This document shows positions 5,606-9,713 of a stretch of 9,713 nt of DNA, one piece after another (position 1 is the stretch's first letter; each line of letters begins with the position of its first letter). The notes beneath the pieces are model-generated. The model had not been told where the DNA came from. It did no database searches and saw nothing but the letters and a program-made list of their open reading frames with translations. The DNA comes from Planctomycetota bacterium (GTDB lineage: Bacteria > Planctomycetota > Planctomycetia > Pirellulales > UBA7805). Location of the stretch: positions 1 through 9,713 of the forward strand of contig JAUWIQ010000041.1 in the NCBI GenBank assembly GCA_030605285.1. The letters are read 5' to 3'. The translations under genes and the position numbers were made by a program.

Positions 5606-6550
5606 TTAGGCCCCACCATTCGCGTTGGCGCCATCCACATCGGCAAAGAGGGCATCGACGTACTCGTCGGGAGAGAATTCCGCCAGATCTCCAAACTGTT
5701 CGCCGAAGCCGATGAACTTCACAGGCACGCCCGTACGTTGACGAATCGCAATGACCACGCCCCCCTTGGCGGTACCATCAAGTTTTGCCAGCACGATACC
5801 AGTGCAATCAATAGCTTCTGAAAATTGCGTGGTCTGGCCGATAGCGTTTTGTCCGGTGGTCGCGTCGAGTACCAGCAGCGATTCGTGAGGAGCCTCAGGA
5901 ATCTGTTTGGCGATGCTGCGACGGATTTTGCCAAGTTCCTGCATGAGGTTCTTCTGAGTCTGCAAACGACCGGCAGTATCGACGATGCAGACATCAATAT
6001 TTTCCTCGATCGCGGTCTCAACAGCCCGATACGCCACACTCGCTGGATCCTGGCCAGGTTCGCCACGGACAAAGCGAGCCCCAAGTCGCTGGGCCCAGAT
6101 AGAGAGTTGTTCGACGGCAGCCGCTCGAAAGGTGTCGCCAGCGCCGAGAACGACGGATTTTCCCTCGTCGAGGAAGCGTTTTGCCAGTTTGGCGATCGAG
6201 GTCGTTTTGCCCGCTCCGTTCACGCCAGCGACCAAAACGACAGTCGGTCCTTTTTCTGCAAACCGCAAAGAAGTCTGATCCTGCGTGAGAAGTTGTTTGA
6301 GCTGGGCCTTGACCGTTGTCAGCACATCTTCCCACCGGACGACTCGGCCACGGAAGTCGTTGCCGATCTGATCCGCAATTGCCTGGGCCGGTTTAACCCC
6401 CATATCGGTAGTGATCAGTGCTTCGAGCAATTCGTCCAATAATTCATCATCAACCAGTCGTCCTTCCGCCTTAAACAGATCGCGGACATCCGTTTTGAGC
6501 ACGCGAGTGGTTTTCTGTAACCCTTGTTTGAACTGATCGAACAAACCCAT
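5606..6550 (-). CDS. ftsY: Signal recognition particle receptor FtsY
   Basis: FtsY is the membrane-associated GTPase that docks the SRP-ribosome complex and passes nascent membrane proteins to the Sec translocon. All NG-domain signatures are present in 314 residues. The N-terminal helical bundle covers about 1-95, with the amphipathic start MGLFDQFKQGLQKTTRVL suited to lipid contact. The G1 loop is GVNGAGKTTS (109-118), followed by DTFRAAA (139-145), G3 DTAGR (191-195), G4 AKLDGTAKGG (255-264) and the closing motif GFGEQFGDL (281-289). The long acidic A domain of Escherichia coli FtsY is absent, as in many bacteria. The MGLF start is typical for the family, although only a weak GAG lies upstream. 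The gene follows nusB after 118 bases. I see no hairpin terminator after its stop, so read-through toward the envelope genes is possible. Confidence 0.97.
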   Translation of the reverse strand: MGLFDQFKQGLQKTTRVLKTDVRDLFKAEGRLVDDELLDELLEALITTDMGVKPAQAIADQIGNDFRGRVVRWEDVLTTVKAQLKQLLTQDQTSLRFAEKGPTVVLVAGVNGAGKTTSIAKLAKRFLDEGKSVVLGAGDTFRAAAVEQLSIWAQRLGARFVRGEPGQDPASVAYRAVETAIEENIDVCIVDTAGRLQTQKNLMQELGKIRRSIAKQIPEAPHESLLVLDATTGQNAIGQTTQFSEAIDCTGIVLAKLDGTAKGGVVIAIRQRTGVPVKFIGFGEQFGDLAEFSPDEYVDALFADVDGANANGGA

Positions 6551-6668
6551 AGTGAGCTACTCGTTTCGTTTGATGGTTTTGGGTCCGTAAGGGAAAGTGC
6601 TTCAGGGTATCCACAGTTGGTGAGCTGGTTCCACTCGAAACGTATGGGATTTCTTTTGCTAGGAATTC

Positions 6669-7082
6669 CTACTCCGGAGAAGGATTCTGTGTATTCAATA
6701 AGCGATCCAGGATGCCGTTCACAAACGATGCGGACTGTGCGGATCCAAATCGCTTGGCCAATTCGACTGCCTCATCTACGGAGACCCGGTTGGGAGTTTC
6801 CATATAGAGTAATTCAAAGGCACCCAGGCGAAGGACATTACGATCCGTAGCCGCCATCCGTGAAACAGTCCAATTTTCTGCGGCCGTCTGCAAGAGTTGA
6901 TCAAGTTGATCACGGTTACGACGTACGCCGACGACCAAAGTGGTCGCCAAATCGACCAGATCGGCTGTGGTGAGCCGCTGATTCAGAAAAGAGATCGCGT
7001 CAGGCGGTGGATCGACTGGATTCAAGTCATCCTGAAAGAGTACCTGCAAGGCAACTTCTCGAGCTCGGCTACGACGTGACAT
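6669..7082 (-). CDS. nusB: Transcription antitermination factor NusB
   Basis: NusB binds the boxA RNA element together with NusE (ribosomal protein S10) and helps RNA polymerase resist termination, mainly in rRNA operons. The 137 residues are the usual family length and all-helical in character. The N-terminal signature SRAREVALQVLFQ (4-17), the central ATDRNVLRLGAFELLY (78-93) and the C-terminal block VDEAVELAKRFG with SFVNGILDRL (102-128) are all clear. The basic N-terminus MSRRSRAR fits RNA contact. It lies 55 bases after ribH, a pairing common across bacteria, and 118 bases before ftsY. No strong Shine-Dalgarno motif precedes the ATG at 7082, so translation may depend on coupling with upstream genes or on a weak site. 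Confidence 0.96.
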   Translation of the reverse strand: MSRRSRAREVALQVLFQDDLNPVDPPPDAISFLNQRLTTADLVDLATTLVVGVRRNRDQLDQLLQTAAENWTVSRMAATDRNVLRLGAFELLYMETPNRVSVDEAVELAKRFGSAQSASFVNGILDRLLNTQNPSPE

Positions 7083-7137
7083 GCTGCTAGAGATTTTGAA
7101 AGATTGACGGCTGGTGGATTAAAATTTTTCGAGAAGG

Positions 7138-7608
7138 TCAATCGTCCAGCTGGCCCAGCAGGCTGAGCATTTCCAGCGCCGCCTTGGCACACTCGCTGCC
7201 TTTGTTACCCGCATTACCACCGGCTCGTTGGATTGCCTGCTCGAGCGTATCGCACGTGAGTACGCCAAACAAGACGGGAACTCCACTTGAAAGGGCGACT
7301 TCTGTGATTCCCAGGCTGACTGCCCGATTGATATGCTGATCGTGAGCCGTTTCTCCACGGATTACGGCACCCAGACAGAGAACCGCCTCGTAGCGACCTC
7401 CCTCTGCCATTTTCTGTGCTCCCAAAGGAATTTCAAAAGCACCCGGTACCCAGGCAACGTGAATATTCTCTTCGGCGACACCTGCTGATAAAAGCGTTTC
7501 CACGGCTCCGGAGAGAAGTTTCGTAGTGATCGAGTGGTTGTATCGTGAAACCACGATGCCTAATTGGCCCTCCGGGGCGACCTGCTCGCCTTGGATTTCT
7601 TTTGTCAT
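7138..7608 (-). CDS. ribH: 6,7-dimethyl-8-ribityllumazine synthase
   Basis: Lumazine synthase condenses 5-amino-6-ribitylamino-uracil with 3,4-dihydroxy-2-butanone 4-phosphate, the penultimate step of riboflavin synthesis, usually as a large multimer. The 156 residues match the family length. The substrate-binding motif SRYN is at 21-24, PGAFEIP at 55-61, [16 protein letters not shown] at 79-94 (His89 fits the catalytic histidine) and LFGVLTCDT at 113-121. [11 protein letters not shown] at 127-137 supplies the phosphate-binding Arg and Lys. The ATG at 7608 has only a weak AGG upstream. The gene sits 72 bases after rho and 55 bases before nusB. No riboflavin (FMN) riboswitch is evident in the short upstream gap. 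The symbol ribE is used for the same enzyme in Escherichia coli. Confidence 0.97.
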   Translation of the reverse strand: MTKEIQGEQVAPEGQLGIVVSRYNHSITTKLLSGAVETLLSAGVAEENIHVAWVPGAFEIPLGAQKMAEGGRYEAVLCLGAVIRGETAHDQHINRAVSLGITEVALSSGVPVLFGVLTCDTLEQAIQRAGGNAGNKGSECAKAALEMLSLLGQLDD

Positions 7609-7680
7609 TACCGATTTACCTGCAGAAGGAGTATTCTTTTCTCCAAATCTCGCGCTATTGATCGTTATTATGATAGAGAA

Positions 7681-9156
7681 TTACGATTTCATGTTCATGA
7701 GGAATTCAGCATTTGTTTTAGTTTTTTGCAAACGCGAAACTAAAAGTTCCATCGAATCGGGGCCGTTCAATTCATTCAGTACTCGTCGCAAGATGCAAAC
7801 GCGGCGGTGTTCTTCCGGATCCATCAGCATCTCCTCCCGTCGGGTTCCGCTGCGATTGATGTCGATTGCCGGCCAAATACGCTTATCCACCAACGCTCGA
7901 TCCAGTACGATTTCCAAATTGCCCGTTCCTTTAAATTCTTCAAAAATGACCTCGTCCATTCTACTGCCCGTATCGATCAATGCCGTCGCAAGGATCGTCA
8001 GCGATCCGCCTTCTTCAATCTTGCGGGCTGAACCAAAGAATCGTTTGGGTCGCTGCATTGCATTGGCATCGATACCGCCGGAGAGAATTTTTCCGGAATT
8101 TGGACATTCTGCATTCCAGGCTCGTGCGAGTCGAGTGATTGAATCAAGAAAAATGACGACATCATGACCGAATTCGATCATGCGTTTCGCTTTTTCCAAT
8201 ACCATTTCCGAAACCTGGACATGCCGTGAAGATGCTTCGTCAAAAGTTGAACTGATGACCTCGCAGTTCCCGCCATGAACCTGCCGCTCCATGTCAGTGA
8301 CCTCCTCCGGTCGCTCGTCAATGAGCAGCATAATCACGTAGCAGTCGGGGAAATTGGTCAGGACTGCCTTGGCCATCTGCTGTAGCAAGATCGTCTTGCC
8401 AGTCCTTGGTGGACTGACAATCAGTCCGCGCTGGCCGAAACCAACGGGCGAAATTAGGTCGCATACACGCATCGACATTTCGTCCGCAGTCGTTTCAAAA
8501 ATAATTCTTTGGTCTGGGTGCAACGGTGTGAGGTCGTCGAAATCGACTTTTTCCGCCATCAGGTCCGGGTCTTGATAATTGATCGCTTCGACTCGCAAAA
8601 GCGCGAAGTAGCGTTCGTTTTCCTTGGGGGGACGTATCTGGCCAGAAACCGTGGTGCCAGTCCGGAGCCCGAAGCGGCGAATCTGGCTGGGAGATACATA
8701 GATGTCATCCGGACAGGAGAGATAGTGGTAGTCTGGGCTGCGGAGGAAACCAAAGCCATCAGGCAAGATTTCAAGCGTCCCCTCGCCATACATTAGCCCG
8801 TTCATTTTGACCTGTTCTTTCAGAATTCTGAAAATCAGATCCTGCTTTCTCAGACCACCAATATCGGAGAGGTTATGCTTGCCGGCGTGCTCCTGTAATT
8901 CTCCCATGCTCATCCGTTGCAGTTCCGCAATATGGATTTCACCAGACTTTGTTTTTTCCTGAGCCTCCTTGGACAGAGGACTCGGGCGATCCATTTCGTC
9001 AGCGATCTCTTCAGCAAGAGAAATCGGCTGCTCATCCAGGTTCGTGATGGGTGGGTCGCGGTCCTGGTGGGGAGTTGCCCGCGGGTCCTGTTTGGGCGGT
9101 GTTTCCGTATTGTCGGAACAACTTTTATTTTTATAAGTATTTTGACTGTCAGTCAT
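7681..9156 (-). CDS. rho: Transcription termination factor Rho
   Basis: Rho is the hexameric RNA-dependent ATPase that releases nascent transcripts. The 491-residue product has a polar N-terminal tail (about 1-75) not found in the 419-residue Escherichia coli protein. A helical N-terminal domain (about 76-115) is followed by the RNA-binding cold-shock-like domain with DGFGFLR (133-139). The ATPase core has Walker A SPPRTGKT (248-255), [13 protein letters not shown] (277-289), Walker [15 protein letters not shown] (335-348), the Q-loop segment [20 protein letters not shown] (358-377) and the NRSGTRREE block (434-442). I chose the ATG at 9156 because AGGAG lies nine bases upstream. The frame extends only to a TTG at 9195 with no better signal. 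The Walker A variant (Arg and Thr where Escherichia coli has Lys and Ala) keeps the essential GKT. Confidence 0.97.
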   Translation of the reverse strand: MTDSQNTYKNKSCSDNTETPPKQDPRATPHQDRDPPITNLDEQPISLAEEIADEMDRPSPLSKEAQEKTKSGEIHIAELQRMSMGELQEHAGKHNLSDIGGLRKQDLIFRILKEQVKMNGLMYGEGTLEILPDGFGFLRSPDYHYLSCPDDIYVSPSQIRRFGLRTGTTVSGQIRPPKENERYFALLRVEAINYQDPDLMAEKVDFDDLTPLHPDQRIIFETTADEMSMRVCDLISPVGFGQRGLIVSPPRTGKTILLQQMAKAVLTNFPDCYVIMLLIDERPEEVTDMERQVHGGNCEVISSTFDEASSRHVQVSEMVLEKAKRMIEFGHDVVIFLDSITRLARAWNAECPNSGKILSGGIDANAMQRPKRFFGSARKIEEGGSLTILATALIDTGSRMDEVIFEEFKGTGNLEIVLDRALVDKRIWPAIDINRSGTRREEMLMDPEEHRRVCILRRVLNELNGPDSMELLVSRLQKTKTNAEFLMNMKS

Positions 9157-9165
9157 CACAGACAA

Positions 9166-9170
9166 CTCCT
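9166..9170 (-). promoter_or_regulatory. Ribosome binding site of rho
   Basis: AGGAG on the minus strand lies nine bases before the ATG at 9156. It is the strongest Shine-Dalgarno match in the housekeeping block and decides the start in favour of MTDSQ over the upstream TTG at 9195. Confidence 0.75.
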
Positions 9171-9254
9171 GCAATGAGAAAACACGCAGTGGCAAACGAA
9201 TGTGCCCTTCGGAGACGAGTCTTCGGACGATGGATCAGGCCGTACACAATCCTG

Positions 9255-9338
9255 ACATCAGAAAAACTGTTGCAGGAAAATGCGGCGCAGGAAAAACGAG
9301 TGGACGCAGAAAGGAATGAATCGGAAAAGCCAAAAAAA
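9255..9338 (-). promoter_or_regulatory. Pyrimidine-rich leader of rho, candidate rut-like region
   Basis: Between coaE and rho the coding strand is dominated by T and C with few G. It has repeated TTTTTCC- or TTTTCC-type clusters and a T7 run at 9332-9338. Unstructured C-containing, G-poor RNA is what Rho loads on, and rho leaders in other bacteria are known sites of autoregulation. No hairpin is obvious in this stretch. The role is inferred from composition and position only. Confidence 0.35.
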
Positions 9339-9353
9339 CCCCCTATCGCACCC

Positions 9354-9713
9354 TTAGTTTGGCATTTGGGGACCGAAAAGGGAATCCCACACGCGGCGAA
9401 TTTCCTCGCGAAGCCGGACCAAATCTCCTGAATTGTGGAGTACAAAATCGGCCTGCGATCGCTTGCTCTCCAGCGGAAGCTGGCAGGCTTCCCGGCGGGC
9501 CAGCTGCCCCGCGTCCCAACCCCGCCGTGCGGCGTATTCTTGCCGTTTTTTTAGCGGAGTATCGAGAAAAATGATCTTTTCACAGAGGGGATGCCAATCT
9601 GTTTTCAGGAGCAAGGCGACGTCGAGCAGGACGACCCCGACCTCTTCTTCCTCCCGCAGTTGCTCAAGTGCCTGGCGGATCCGCTTATGAACCTGCGGAT
9701 GCGTCAAATTCTC
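9354..9713 (-). CDS. coaE: Dephospho-CoA kinase, 5' end outside the window
   Basis: CoaE phosphorylates the 3'-hydroxyl of dephospho-CoA with ATP, the last step of coenzyme A synthesis. The visible 119 residues cover the last part of the protein; the P-loop lies upstream of the window edge. The frame is open to the final base (ENLTHPQVH), so an internal TTG should not be taken as a start. Family marks are HPQVHKRI, VVLLDVALLL, the CEKIIFLDTP strand, RRGWDAGQLARREACQLPLE, KRSQADFVLHNSGD and the closing helix. The usual PLL-x-E segment reads ALLLK here, changing both a conserved Pro and a conserved Glu. The gene lies 197 bases before rho with no obvious intrinsic terminator between, so the two may be co-transcribed. 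Confidence 0.92.
   Translation of the reverse strand, partial: ENLTHPQVHKRIRQALEQLREEEEVGVVLLDVALLLKTDWHPLCEKIIFLDTPLKKRQEYAARRGWDAGQLARREACQLPLESKRSQADFVLHNSGDLVRLREEIRRVWDSLFGPQMPN

Noticed and set aside
6661..6670. AGGAATTCCT palindrome near the end of nusB
   Set aside because: It is a 10-bp AT-containing palindrome with no U-tract and no partner site; likely chance.
7609..7680. Possible FMN riboswitch upstream of ribH
   Set aside because: The gap is only 72 bases, too short for the conserved multi-helix RFN element, and no such pattern is visible.
9157..9195. TTG start for rho giving 13 more residues
   Set aside because: The ATG at 9156 has AGGAG at ideal spacing; the TTG has no comparable signal.
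1..9713. Mobile element, CRISPR array, tRNA/rRNA, toxin-antitoxin or defence system
   Set aside because: I found no transposase, no spaced repeats, no cloverleaf-like sequence and no defence-family domain on either strand.

Overview
The window looks like a chromosomal segment of a planctomycete, most likely of the Pirellulales type. Three things suggest this: a pair of BBP2-type barrel proteins carrying the 'GINYGGWFSGG...NLNQAW' signature; a small exported protein of the planctomycete carboxypeptidase-regulatory-like kind, with the 'DGGILAGQLVGPTGKPISG' and 'LVRLWQAGSAPPAA' segments; and a long-tailed Rho. This is inference from remembered family features, not from a search. Every gene I can support is on the minus strand, so the biological reading order runs from high to low coordinates.

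High-coordinate half (about 5600-9713), housekeeping: the 3' part of coaE (dephospho-CoA kinase), rho (transcription termination factor), ribH (lumazine synthase), nusB (antitermination factor) and ftsY (SRP receptor GTPase). They are closely spaced in one direction, with no obvious intrinsic terminator between them, so they may form one or two transcription units. The rho leader (9157-9353) is strongly pyrimidine-rich on the coding strand, which fits Rho autoregulation.

Middle (about 3072-5600), envelope block: a 540-residue exported protein with a proline/glutamate pentapeptide tract, a dense cysteine cluster and a probable C-terminal beta barrel. It is followed 87 bases later by a 191-residue exported or membrane-anchored protein. 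A strong hairpin terminator at about 2981-3016 ends this unit.

Low-coordinate part (1-2488): two tandem paralogous BBP2 barrel genes. The upstream one (1031-2488) is intact and ends at a textbook intrinsic terminator (954-989). The downstream one (109-801) stops at an in-frame TAA about halfway along. Its reading frame continues open and recognisably homologous right to the window edge, so it is a recent nonsense pseudogene, a recoded gene or an assembly error.

There is no mobile element, CRISPR array, tRNA, rRNA or defence system visible. The most interesting material is the cysteine-rich envelope proteins, the disrupted porin copy, the homopolymeric tracts in the envelope genes and the rho leader. 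The only long stretch without a gene is 2489-3071.
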